Of a stretch of 8,096 nucleotides of DNA, positions 1 through 5,899 are shown one piece after another. How positions within the stretch are numbered: position 1 is the stretch's first letter; the number at the start of each line of letters is the position of its first letter. The position numbers and the translations under genes were made by a program. The notes beneath the pieces were generated by a model, which was given only the letters and a program-made list of their open reading frames with translations, was not told where the DNA came from and searched no databases. Source of the DNA: Pseudomonadota bacterium (GTDB lineage Bacteria; Desulfobacterota; BSN033; G020346125); assembly GCA_030673585.1 (NCBI GenBank), contig DAOVIU010000036.1, positions 1-8,096 of the forward strand. The letters run 5' to 3'.

Positions 1-1
1 C

Positions 2-646
2 AGAATCATACCTCTCCCTCAGGGAGAGGGGCTGAAAAACCTCGGCTTTATGGGCTCCTTCCGGCAGGTGTTGGGGACAGTCTGGAAATCGATTGTGTTA
101 ATCTGGATAGTGATGGTTCTACGAACCTTTGTTGCTCATTCTTTCCTGACCTTTATACCCGTGTTGTATGCAAGGGAAGGCTATTCTCTCGTCTCCATTG
201 GGACAATGGTATCCCTGTTTACCGTAACGGGCTCAATCAGCGGGCTGCTCGCTGGTCACCTGTCGGACAGAATCGGATACAAACCGATCTTTTATGCCGC
301 TTTCGGTTTGACAACGCCCAGCCTTTACTTGCTACTCTATCTTCCGGGCAACTGGATCTATTTTAGCGTCTGTTTGGCGGGGTTTTTTGCTATGGCGACT
401 CTGCCACTGGGAGTGGCCATGGCTCAGGAACTGGCCCCGCGGGGGAGATCGATGGCTTCAAGCCTCATGATGGGTCTGGCTTTCGGGGCGGGCGGAATGA
501 TGACCCCTGTGACGGGAATGCTGGCGGATATTTTTTCGATCCGGCCCGTTCTCTTGTTCTTGGCGATAATACCCTTCCTGACAATTGGCCTCATCTTTTT
601 TCTGCCAGAGGTAAAATCGAAATATCGTGAATCCGTTGTCGTCTGA
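2..646 (+). CDS. MFS transporter, C-terminal half (5' end outside window)
   Basis: This is the C-terminal half of a 12-helix major facilitator transporter of the inner membrane. The frame is open from base 2, so the gene very probably starts upstream. The ATG at base 50 is an unlikely start because no SD lies at a proper distance and a six-helix half would be unusual. Six hydrophobic segments follow, matching TM7-12. The loop between the second and third carries GHLSDRIGYKPIF, the MFS motif A repeat in loop 8-9 (G-x-L-x-D-R-x-G-x-K). The RTFVAHSFLTFIPVLY segment in TM7 resembles the fosmidomycin-resistance (Fsr) type of drug exporter, but the substrate cannot be read from half a protein. The short tail after TM12 ends in a TGA at 644-646. 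The following gap of about 230 bp suggests it is not in the operon of the next gene. Family assignment is firm; the subfamily is a guess. Confidence 0.85.
   Translation, partial: RIIPLPQGEGLKNLGFMGSFRQVLGTVWKSIVLIWIVMVLRTFVAHSFLTFIPVLYAREGYSLVSIGTMVSLFTVTGSISGLLAGHLSDRIGYKPIFYAAFGLTTPSLYLLLYLPGNWIYFSVCLAGFFAMATLPLGVAMAQELAPRGRSMASSLMMGLAFGAGGMMTPVTGMLADIFSIRPVLLFLAIIPFLTIGLIFFLPEVKSKYRESVVV
11..29. repeat. Perfect small palindrome (8-bp stem, 3-nt loop) in the MFS frame
   Basis: CCTCTCCC at 11-18 and GGGAGAGG at 22-29 are perfect reverse complements around the loop TCA. The CCCTCTCCC/GGGAGAGGG type of hairpin is, from memory, a frequent dispersed palindrome in proteobacterial genomes. Here it lies in a frame that stays open into the transporter and would encode part of the cytoplasmic linker between TM6 and TM7 (residues PLPQGEG). 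Only one copy is seen in this window, so its status as a dispersed repeat is inferred. Confidence 0.6.
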
Positions 647-675
647 GGGTTCCTCCATTTTTCCCCTTCACAGTA

Positions 676-723
676 GGGAGCGGAAGGAAATCTAATTGCC
701 TGCCCTAAGCCTTCCCGCTTCCC
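676..723. repeat. Imperfect inverted repeat in the gap downstream of the MFS gene
   Basis: GGGAGCGGAAGG at 676-687 pairs with CCTTCCCGCTTCCC at 710-723, apart from two extra bases in the right arm, with a 22-base loop. It lies 30 bases after the transporter stop and could end that transcript or stabilise its 3' end. No T-run follows the right arm, so a classical intrinsic terminator is not supported. I see no gene in the rest of the 647-876 gap. Confidence 0.35.
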
Positions 724-817
724 GAACAACCCCATCACCCGCCTGGGGAAGTCCCGTTCGCAGATTGGTGGCAGTTAGGGAAAGAATGTCAAAGAATCCA
801 TTAAAGGAGGGATTTTG

Positions 818-845
818 TAAACCATTTTATCCCAGAGGTGTCTAA
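818..845 (+). promoter_or_regulatory. Candidate ECF (sigmaE-like) promoter for the DUF6600 gene
   Basis: GTCTAA at 840-845 equals the -10 consensus of sigmaE-type ECF promoters. Fifteen bases upstream, TAAACCA at 818-824 keeps the AAC core of the usual GGAACTT -35 element but only 3 of its 7 bases. Transcription would begin near 851-853, giving a leader of about 25 bases that still contains the SD at 862-868. Spacing and position fit well, but the weak -35 means a chance match is possible. If real, the ECF sigma factor encoded at 2899-3495 is the obvious candidate to use it. Confidence 0.3.
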
Positions 846-861
846 TTTTATAGAACTACGG

Positions 862-868
862 AAAGGAG
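862..868 (+). promoter_or_regulatory. Ribosome binding site that sets the DUF6600 start at 877
   Basis: AAAGGAG lies 8 bases before the ATG at 877. An in-frame GTG at 838 would add 13 residues in front of the signal peptide. That GTG lacks a good SD and would overlap the candidate -10 element, so the ATG is preferred. Confidence 0.75.
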
Positions 869-876
869 AAGGCAAA

Positions 877-2697
877 ATGAAGAGAACGGGAAGGCTGCCT
901 TGGGCACTGCTTATTTTGCTCCTCACAATAATTTCCATCACCTCAGCACAAGCAAGATCGGATTATGGAGATGAGGGGGAGACAATCCTCGTGGGACGCA
1001 TATCATACGTCAAGGGGAAGGTATTGAGATACATTGCTGAGGAAGAGGACTGGGTTGCCATAGTCAAGGATACTCCATTCGGCATGAGCGATGCTTTACA
1101 TTCCGAGAAATACGGAAGGGCGGAAATTATCATGCCAAATAACACGTGGGCCAGGATTGACGACGAAACAGAGATTCGGCTCATTGCGCTAAGAGACGAT
1201 GTAACGGAAATTGAAGTGACTTCAGGCGTAGCTCGATTCTACAACAAGAGTTCTGATTCGGTGGTCAAAGCGGTAACGCCCTTCGGGCATGTGATGGCGC
1301 CAGGGGACACCACCTTTGACCTGTGCGTGAGCAATGGCTCCGCAGAAGTGGTAGCCTTGAAGGGAACGGTGTATTTTGTTCATAAGGTCTCTGAGACGAG
1401 ATTTGAAGTGATCGCTGGGTCCTCGTCTCTCATTGCGGACAATCGGGAAGTGACCGCTGGAGAGGCCTACACGGATCCTTATTGGCATGCTTGGAACAGT
1501 AAGAGGGATGCCCTGTGGGTCGGAAGGATGCGGGTAAAGGGAAAATCAGTGAACTATCTACCTTCATCCCTGTATCATGATGCTTACGTTCTGGACGAGC
1601 ATGGCAGATGGGAAAGGGTTTATTACAATGGAACCTATTACGATTTCTGGCGTCCTCTCTATGTTGGCGCGGGATGGGTGCCATTTACCGTGGGCAGATG
1701 GATCGTGTGGTATGGGGACCATACCTGGATCCCGTGCGAGCCGTTTGGATACGTAACTCACCACTATGGCGCCTGGGTATTCATAAGGGGGTATTGGTAT
1801 TGGGCTCCGCCCGTGCCCTTCGTCAGGGTGTCAATCGGTCCTCCACTCTTTCCCATCCCATTTTTCTGGTTTCCGGGAAGGGTGGCGTGGATACATCGTC
1901 TTGGACGAGTGGGGTGGGTGCCCTTAGCTCCCTGGGAGCCCTACTACTGTTATCGCCGTTGGGGACCACGAACGGTCATCATCAGGAACGTCAACATAAC
2001 GAATGTACACCTCAATATTAATAGGTATAAACACTTCAAGCATGCCGTCGTAATTGACAAGAAAAACCTCTATAGAGTTAAGAACTACAGGAAGATCAGG
2101 ATTAGGAGCGTAAATCATGCGGCGATTCTCAACAAGTACCGAATGGTGCCCGTTATAAACAAAAAGGTCGTAAGAAATTACGGGAACATCAGGCACAGGT
2201 ATAGCCTTACAAAGATTAATGAGATGCGGAAGCCGCCTCGGCCGACCGTTACACGAATTGGCAAAAATAAGTTAGTCCCAGTCCGGGGTCCAAATGTCAG
2301 GGCAAAAACGGTTCCGGAAAATGTTGGGGTTCCTAAGAGGGGTAAAGTCACAAAGGGGCCACGGATAAAACTAATAAAAGTCAAAAATAGGGCGGTCCCC
2401 CCGGATCGAATTAAAGGGCCGGTCTCGAAAGGAAAACTCGAGGGGAGAAGACTCAAGGGGAAGTCGAGATCACGCGGAGCAGATCGAAGGCAGCTTAGAA
2501 GGGAAGTCGAAAAGCCATTGAGGAAAGTCCCCCCGAAACCAGTCATGAGACAGACGGTGCGACGGAAGGATCACGGGCACACGAGAGGAGAAGCTAAAAA
2601 GCAATGGACGAAAATTCCTCCCAAGTCTGTGAGGAGGCAACCGGTGCGAGGGGAGAAAAAGAGGCTTTCGAGAAGCCAGCCGCGGGCGACGAGGTGA
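877..2697 (+). CDS. Secreted FecR-like/DUF6600 protein with basic C-terminal tail
   Basis: A 606-residue exported protein of unknown exact role, probably acting in the periplasm or at the cell surface. Residues 1-27 form a signal peptide: basic start, a hydrophobic run about 9-22, and a likely cut after AQA or nearby. Residues about 40-165 look like a FecR-type beta domain, with a glycine-containing strand pattern and the DDETEIRL segment near 95-102. Residues about 230-360 are very rich in Trp, Tyr and Pro with repeated short G-W/Y-x-P-F and HYGAWVF-like elements, typical of DUF6600 proteins. A segment rich in N, V and I follows at about 366-385. From about residue 390 onward the chain is strongly basic, with a 29-residue tandem repeat near the end. 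Such a tail could bind anionic polymers or nucleic acid, but that is inference. The gene stands alone, 201 bp before the ECF sigma operon, and may be a target of that sigma factor. Domain calls are from sequence feel, not from a search. Confidence 0.75.
   Translation: MKRTGRLPWALLILLLTIISITSAQARSDYGDEGETILVGRISYVKGKVLRYIAEEEDWVAIVKDTPFGMSDALHSEKYGRAEIIMPNNTWARIDDETEIRLIALRDDVTEIEVTSGVARFYNKSSDSVVKAVTPFGHVMAPGDTTFDLCVSNGSAEVVALKGTVYFVHKVSETRFEVIAGSSSLIADNREVTAGEAYTDPYWHAWNSKRDALWVGRMRVKGKSVNYLPSSLYHDAYVLDEHGRWERVYYNGTYYDFWRPLYVGAGWVPFTVGRWIVWYGDHTWIPCEPFGYVTHHYGAWVFIRGYWYWAPPVPFVRVSIGPPLFPIPFFWFPGRVAWIHRLGRVGWVPLAPWEPYYCYRRWGPRTVIIRNVNITNVHLNINRYKHFKHAVVIDKKNLYRVKNYRKIRIRSVNHAAILNKYRMVPVINKKVVRNYGNIRHRYSLTKINEMRKPPRPTVTRIGKNKLVPVRGPNVRAKTVPENVGVPKRGKVTKGPRIKLIKVKNRAVPPDRIKGPVSKGKLEGRRLKGKSRSRGADRRQLRREVEKPLRKVPPKPVMRQTVRRKDHGHTRGEAKKQWTKIPPKSVRRQPVRGEKKRLSRSQPRATR
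2503..2652 (+). repeat. 87-bp degenerate direct repeat coding for a 29-residue basic unit
   Basis: Two copies start at 2503 and 2590. At protein level E543 onward and E572 onward align as E-x-x-K-x-x-x-K-(V/I)-P-P-K-x-V-x-R-Q-x-V-R, with PPK, RQ and VR kept in place. The DNA copies are also similar, for example GGTGCGA appears near the end of each. This suggests a recent enough internal duplication in the tail of the DUF6600 protein. Confidence 0.6.
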
Positions 2698-2796
2698 AGG
2701 ATGCTATCCGGACCTCAGAAAGCATTTCGAAAAGGGCCCAAGCGAAGCGTAAAGAGGCAGGTCACACGGCGGCCGCATGCGTGCCCTACTCGTGGA

Positions 2797-2826
2797 TTGT
2801 GAAGTCCGCTCTCTTCGTGGTATACA
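2797..2826 (+). promoter_or_regulatory. Candidate sigma70-type promoter for the ECF sigma operon
   Basis: TTGTGA at 2797-2802 and TATACA at 2821-2826 each match their consensus hexamer at 4 of 6 positions and are 18 bp apart. They lie 73 bp before the sigma factor ATG, within the 200-bp gap that follows the DUF6600 gene. A weaker ECF-like -10 (CTCTAA at 2849-2854, one base off GTCTAA) lies further down without a convincing -35. The rest of the gap shows no gene and no terminator. Confidence 0.3.
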
Positions 2827-2830
2827 TACC
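2819..2830. promoter_or_regulatory. Inverted repeat over the -10 of the sigma-operon promoter
   Basis: GGTAT and ATACC form a perfect 5-bp inverted repeat with the spacer AC, and the repeat covers the candidate -10 hexamer. Its position suits a repressor or other dimeric regulator, but so short a palindrome may arise by chance. Confidence 0.25.
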
Positions 2831-2883
2831 GCCTGGATAAAAAGGATTCTCTAAATCGACTGCGTCAGGGAAGGGAGCTCCAC

Positions 2884-2897
2884 GGGGAAGGATCCCC
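2884..2897 (+). other. Small hairpin around the sigma-factor ribosome site
   Basis: GGGG at 2884-2887 can pair with CCCC at 2894-2897, placing the SD sequence AAGGA (2888-2892) in the loop, 6 bases before the ATG at 2899. The fold could tune translation of the sigma factor. The four-pair stem is short, so this is only a structural possibility. Confidence 0.3.
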
Positions 2898-2898
2898 C

Positions 2899-3495
2899 AT
2901 GTCGGTGAGAGATGAGGAATTGGTGGCCCAGGCTCGGAAGAACGATCCACGGGCCATAGAGGAATTTGTGAGTCGCTACCAGCAAAAGGCTTACGCAATC
3001 GCTTACCACATGTGCGCTGGAGACAGCGAAGAGGCTCAAGATCTCACCCAGGAGGTTTTCTTACGGGTCTTCCGAAATCTAAGAAAATTTCGAGGAGCTT
3101 CTTCATTTTACACGTGGTTCTATCGCATCGTGGTGAATACGTGCTTGGATGGGAGAAGGCGTCGCCGGCGGTGGGAACGAATCTTTTCCCCCTGGCGACC
3201 AGGACAGAATGAGGAAGAACCTTCAAAGAAGGTTCTCGAAGAACAGCCGGATATGTATGGAGATAGTAACCCCCTGGCGGTTTTGAGCGGTAAACAACTT
3301 ACCCTGCAAATTCGGAAAGCCCTGATTTCGCTCCCTGAAAGGCAGCGGATGGCTTTCCAACTCAAGGTATTCCAGGGGATGAGCATCCGTGAGATCGCTC
3401 AGGTGATGGGATCGGCGGAGGGAACGGTTAAGAGCCAACTCTTTCGTGCAACCCATTCCCTGCGAACGGCCTTACAGGACTGGGTCGTGCCATAG
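2899..3495 (+). CDS. ECF-type RNA polymerase sigma factor (RpoE-like)
   Basis: A 198-residue sigma70-family factor of the extracytoplasmic function class, directing RNA polymerase to a small regulon. Region 2 spans about residues 24-90 and contains DLTQEVFLRVFRNLRKF (49-64) and TWFYRIVVNTCLD (72-84), the core-binding and -10-recognition helices. A basic run RRRRRRW follows, then a variable linker at about 95-130. Region 4 is at about 135-190, with LPERQRMAF and the helix-turn-helix SIREIAQVMGSAEGTVKSQL (162-181) that reads the -35 element. No region 1.1 or 3 is present, as expected for this class, and length is normal. The SD AAGGA is 6 bases before the ATG. The anti-sigma gene starts 13 bp after the stop, so the two are surely co-transcribed. 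The regulon and signal are not visible; envelope stress is likely from the neighbours. Confidence 0.93.
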   Translation: MSVRDEELVAQARKNDPRAIEEFVSRYQQKAYAIAYHMCAGDSEEAQDLTQEVFLRVFRNLRKFRGASSFYTWFYRIVVNTCLDGRRRRRRWERIFSPWRPGQNEEEPSKKVLEEQPDMYGDSNPLAVLSGKQLTLQIRKALISLPERQRMAFQLKVFQGMSIREIAQVMGSAEGTVKSQLFRATHSLRTALQDWVVP

Positions 3496-3508
3496 AGGAG
3501 GCGAGGAT

Positions 3509-4036
3509 ATGAAGCCATGTCCTGAGCACAGGGAGACCTTGCGGTTGGATGTATATGGGGAATTGGACCCGGGTAAACGTCCAGCCTGGGAGAAACACCT
3601 TGAGACGTGTGAGAGTTGCCGCCAAGAACGGGAACAACTGGCTCTCCTGCTTCAAACGGTGAAGGGGAACATGCCTACTCCGACGCTTTCCCACGAGGAA
3701 GCCGAAACACTCGCCAGCGCCATTACCCGAAAACTGAGAGGGGAACGAGAGGAGGCGTGGTGGCGAAAGCGGGTGTGGGGTGTACCTAATCGGCTTGTTC
3801 CTGCTCTGGCCGCGGCTTCGATACTGATAGGAGCATTGGGATGGTTCGGCATTAAGGGGTTCCGAACCTCGTCCTCTATCAGGAACGTCTCGCATTTGAA
3901 ATCGGAGGAGCAGATACTGGTCAAGGATCTGGACATCATTGAGAACCTGGAGCTCCTGGAAGAGATGGATACCCTGCAGAAATTGGTCCACGTGGTCGAC
4001 AACGAAGACATGGCCTCCACCAGAGAGCAGAACTAA
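3509..4036 (+). CDS. Membrane anti-sigma factor with zf-HC2 zinc finger
   Basis: A 175-residue single-pass inner-membrane protein expected to hold the sigma factor encoded just upstream. The N-terminal cytoplasmic part has the H-x3-C-x2-C zinc motif of zf-HC2 anti-sigma proteins (H30, C34, C37), with C4 or H7 as a likely fourth ligand. A helical stretch follows at about 40-80, then basic residues and one membrane segment at about 96-115. The periplasmic part is short and acidic, with a leucine/isoleucine-spaced helix at about 136-162 that may be the signal-sensing or partner-binding part. An in-frame ATG at 3446 lies inside the sigma gene; the start at 3509 is preferred because GAGGCGAGG sits just before it and the zinc-finger domain begins there. 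The DUF3106 gene follows after 21 bp. Release of the sigma factor could be by proteolysis or conformational change; the sequence does not decide. Confidence 0.85.
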   Translation: MKPCPEHRETLRLDVYGELDPGKRPAWEKHLETCESCRQEREQLALLLQTVKGNMPTPTLSHEEAETLASAITRKLRGEREEAWWRKRVWGVPNRLVPALAAASILIGALGWFGIKGFRTSSSIRNVSHLKSEEQILVKDLDIIENLELLEEMDTLQKLVHVVDNEDMASTREQN

Positions 4037-4057
4037 GGTGCTGGAGGAAGGCTCAAC

Positions 4058-4474
4058 ATGGTGGAACAGATGCACAGAAGGTTACCGGGTTTGAGCCGAT
4101 GGGGCATAATTACTGCCCTGGGCTTGGGGATCATCATCAGCTTTTCCGCGCCGACTTGGGGCCAGCCCAAAAAACGACTGGAGAGGAACCGGAGGATCTA
4201 TCAAAGCTTGAATCCTGAGGAAAAGGCCAATCTCAACAGGAAATTGCAACGGTGGAAATCCCTGCCCCCGGAGAAGCAAAGGGTCTTGCGCCATAGAATG
4301 AAAAAGTGGAGGGAGCTTTCCCCGGAGGACCGCCAGCGTTACCGGCACCGGTTCAATCAGTGGCAAAAGCTTCCGCCGGATGAACGCCAGGAGATTCGGA
4401 AAAAGCTCGAAAAATGGAACGGATTGCCACGACAGGATCGAGAGCGAATTCGCCGAAGATTTCGCAGCCGATAA
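4058..4474 (+). CDS. Exported DUF3106 protein of five 18-residue repeats
   Basis: A 138-residue small basic protein, third gene of the sigma operon. Residues 1-35 form a signal sequence or anchor: basic start, hydrophobic core at about 16-30, possible cut near APTWG/Q. The mature part is almost entirely repeats of (W/Y)-x-x-L-x-P-E/D-x-(R/K)-x-x-x-R-x-(R/K)-(L/F/M)-x-x, the pattern of DUF3106. The lead aromatic is at Y48, W66, W84, W102 and W120. The SD GGAGGAAGG ends 6 bases before the ATG, so the start is firm. Its role is unknown. DUF3106 genes often follow sigma/anti-sigma pairs in proteobacteria, and a periplasmic sensor or modulator role like that of small helical stress proteins is a reasonable inference. 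The stop is only 5 bp from the stop of the convergent carboxypeptidase gene. Confidence 0.85.
   Translation: MVEQMHRRLPGLSRWGIITALGLGIIISFSAPTWGQPKKRLERNRRIYQSLNPEEKANLNRKLQRWKSLPPEKQRVLRHRMKKWRELSPEDRQRYRHRFNQWQKLPPDERQEIRKKLEKWNGLPRQDRERIRRRFRSR
4199..4468 (+). repeat. Five exact-period 54-bp coding repeats (18 residues each)
   Basis: Codons 48-137 of the DUF3106 gene divide into five units of exactly 18 residues without insertions or gaps. Each begins with Y or W, then x-x-L and a charged P-E/D turn, then a basic amphipathic helix. Eighteen residues equals five alpha-helical turns, so each aromatic falls on the same face. The DNA units have diverged, so the period is kept at protein level. 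Confidence 0.75.
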
Positions 4475-4479
4475 TGAAT

Positions 4480-5727
4480 TCAGGTAGCACCATGGTTCTT
4501 GCTACTAAAAGAAGACATCGTGAGTTTCCTACGTCGTTTTTTCCTCAAGAATCGACGCCTCCAGGAAACGACCACCACCAAACCAACCAGCGCGACGAGG
4601 CCGATAATATAGTGCTTAGTGTAGGATTTAGGCCGCACGTCGAGGCTGGCAACCAGGTCGACCTCCTTCCTTGAAAATTTCTCACCCTCCAGAACGAGCT
4701 TTCCGAGAATGGTCCCTTGGCTTATGGGGGGATTCACCGAAGAAGGAATCTCTTTTTTGAGAGAGATGGAACCCTCAAGGTCTTTACGAATCGTTACGAT
4801 AAGGCTCTTGGCGGCGACAAGGTCCAGTTCTGGCGGGTCGCCCTTTGACACCTTTACCTTCCCGACAACTTCCCCTTCCCTGGCTAATGTGAGGGTTGAA
4901 AAGTTCTTAAACCCGTATGCTATAAGTTTCAATGCGTCACTTTCACGGATCTTGGGATTCCTTGCGCCCATGATGACGCCGATGAGCCGTTGGCTCTCTT
5001 TTTTGGCCGAGAAAAGAAAGTGATACCCAGCTACCCGTAGATATCCCGTCTTGATGCCGTCGACGCCTTTGTCCAGATGGAGCAGCGGGTTCCAGTTTTT
5101 CTGTTTTATCCCCTTATACGTATACTCCGGAAGGGTGTGGAACTTCAGGGCATCGGGATGCTCATGGATGTAGTGATATCCTAAATTGACCATATCGATG
5201 GCACTTGTCTGTTGATCTTTGGCGTGCAGCCCGTGGGCGTTGACAAAGTGGGTGTGGTTCAGGCCGAGAGCACGGGCCTTTTGGTTCATTTGATGGACAA
5301 AGACTTCCTCCGCGCCTGTCAGAAACTCGGCGATAGCCATAGCGCCGTCATTCGCTGATATAGCGGCAACTCCTTTGATCAATTCAATGAATTTCACCCT
5401 GTCTCCAACTTCAAGAAACATCTGGGAGCCTCCCATCTTCCATGCTCTTTTGCTCACGGTCTCCTCTTGGTCGAATTTTACCCTCCCATGCTTGATGGCG
5501 TCGAACGCCAGATACAAGGTCATCACTTTTACCAGGCTGGCGGGGTTGAATCGTTTCTCGGGGTTCTTTTTAAAGATAATTTGACCAGTTATCCCATCCA
5601 TCAACACGGCTGATTCCGATTTGATCATGAGATCTGGCTCGGATTGGCACCACCCATGCCAGATGGGATGGAGCCACAGGCTCGTCACAAAAAAGATCCC
5701 GATTACAACAAACCACTTCGGTCTCAT
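4480..5727 (-). CDS. dacA: D-alanyl-D-alanine carboxypeptidase, PBP5/6 type (peptidase S11)
   Basis: A 415-residue low-molecular-weight penicillin-binding protein that removes the terminal D-Ala from peptidoglycan stem peptides in the periplasm. Residues 1-28 are a signal peptide. The three active-site motifs of family S11 are intact: S64-x-x-K67 in NPASLVKVMT, S124-A-N126 in ISANDGA, and K226-T-G228 in GVDGIKTGYL. The catalytic domain runs to about 265, and a PBP5_C-like beta domain covers about 275-365. A membrane helix at about 372-388 and a very basic tail (WRRRFLRKKRRRK) then anchor it. E. coli PBP5 uses an amphipathic helix instead, so this anchor differs. The ATG at 5725-5727 has AGGAAT 6-7 bases before it. 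The gene is transcribed alone and converges on the sigma operon with 5 bp between the stops and no visible terminator. The symbol is by family; dacC or dacF naming would serve equally. Confidence 0.9.
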   Translation of the reverse strand: MRPKWFVVIGIFFVTSLWLHPIWHGWCQSEPDLMIKSESAVLMDGITGQIIFKKNPEKRFNPASLVKVMTLYLAFDAIKHGRVKFDQEETVSKRAWKMGGSQMFLEVGDRVKFIELIKGVAAISANDGAMAIAEFLTGAEEVFVHQMNQKARALGLNHTHFVNAHGLHAKDQQTSAIDMVNLGYHYIHEHPDALKFHTLPEYTYKGIKQKNWNPLLHLDKGVDGIKTGYLRVAGYHFLFSAKKESQRLIGVIMGARNPKIRESDALKLIAYGFKNFSTLTLAREGEVVGKVKVSKGDPPELDLVAAKSLIVTIRKDLEGSISLKKEIPSSVNPPISQGTILGKLVLEGEKFSRKEVDLVASLDVRPKSYTKHYIIGLVALVGLVVVVSWRRRFLRKKRRRKLTMSSFSSKNHGAT

Positions 5728-5784
5728 TCTTTAATTCCTTTCTCCAGGGGTAAAGCCTATATTCGTGCTTACCACTAAGGGATA

Positions 5785-5793
5785 AAGATACCA
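5785..5793 (-). promoter_or_regulatory. Weak extended -10 candidate for the carboxypeptidase gene
   Basis: On the minus strand TGGTATCTT reads as an extended -10 (TGn followed by TATCTT, 4 of 6). A run of eight A residues (T8 at 5795-5802 on the plus strand) lies just upstream and could act as a bent or UP-like element. No good -35 is present. Transcription would begin about 50 bases before the ATG. Confidence 0.22.
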
Positions 5794-5851
5794 ATTTTTT
5801 TTCCAAAAAGCAGGGCCGATATGGATTATCTCACCATATATACATAGTTTT

Positions 5852-5869
5852 CCGCTGTTTTTTTAGCGG
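5852..5869. repeat. Inverted repeat with a poly-T loop in the divergent intergenic region
   Basis: CCGCT at 5852-5856 and AGCGG at 5865-5869 enclose a GTTTTTTT loop. The T-run is inside the loop rather than after the stem, so it is not a normal terminator in either direction. It may simply be a chance palindrome. Confidence 0.3.
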
Positions 5870-5878
5870 GCAGTGTAG

Positions 5879-5890
5879 GGGTCAGGACCC
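5879..5890. repeat. GGGTC-AG-GACCC inverted repeat upstream of the epimerase gene
   Basis: A perfect 5-bp inverted repeat with a 2-base spacer, 10 bases upstream of the candidate -35. It could be an operator. The surrounding TAGGGGTCAGGAC string also resembles, from memory, end sequences seen beside REP-associated (IS200-like) transposases, so it might be a mobile-element remnant. No transposase is visible here. Confidence 0.3.
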
Positions 5891-5899
5891 GAATTTTCC

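Noticed and set aside
768..790. Sigma54 promoter suggested by TTGGTGGCAG
   Set aside because: The required GC of the -12 element is missing at the right spacing and no enhancer-binding protein gene is near.
2604..2840. Plus-strand open frame of 78 codons overlapping the end of the DUF6600 gene and the following gap
   Set aside because: It starts inside the DUF6600 coding region in another frame, lacks an SD, and its product shows no domain or membrane pattern. It is most likely a shadow.
3428..4075. Minus-strand open frame of 215 codons opposite the anti-sigma gene
   Set aside because: It lies antisense to the anti-sigma gene, which has a clear zinc motif, membrane helix and SD. The translated product shows no recognisable domain.
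5852..5869. Intrinsic terminator
   Set aside because: The T-run is in the loop and no T-run follows the 5-bp stem on either strand. Neither flanking gene ends here.
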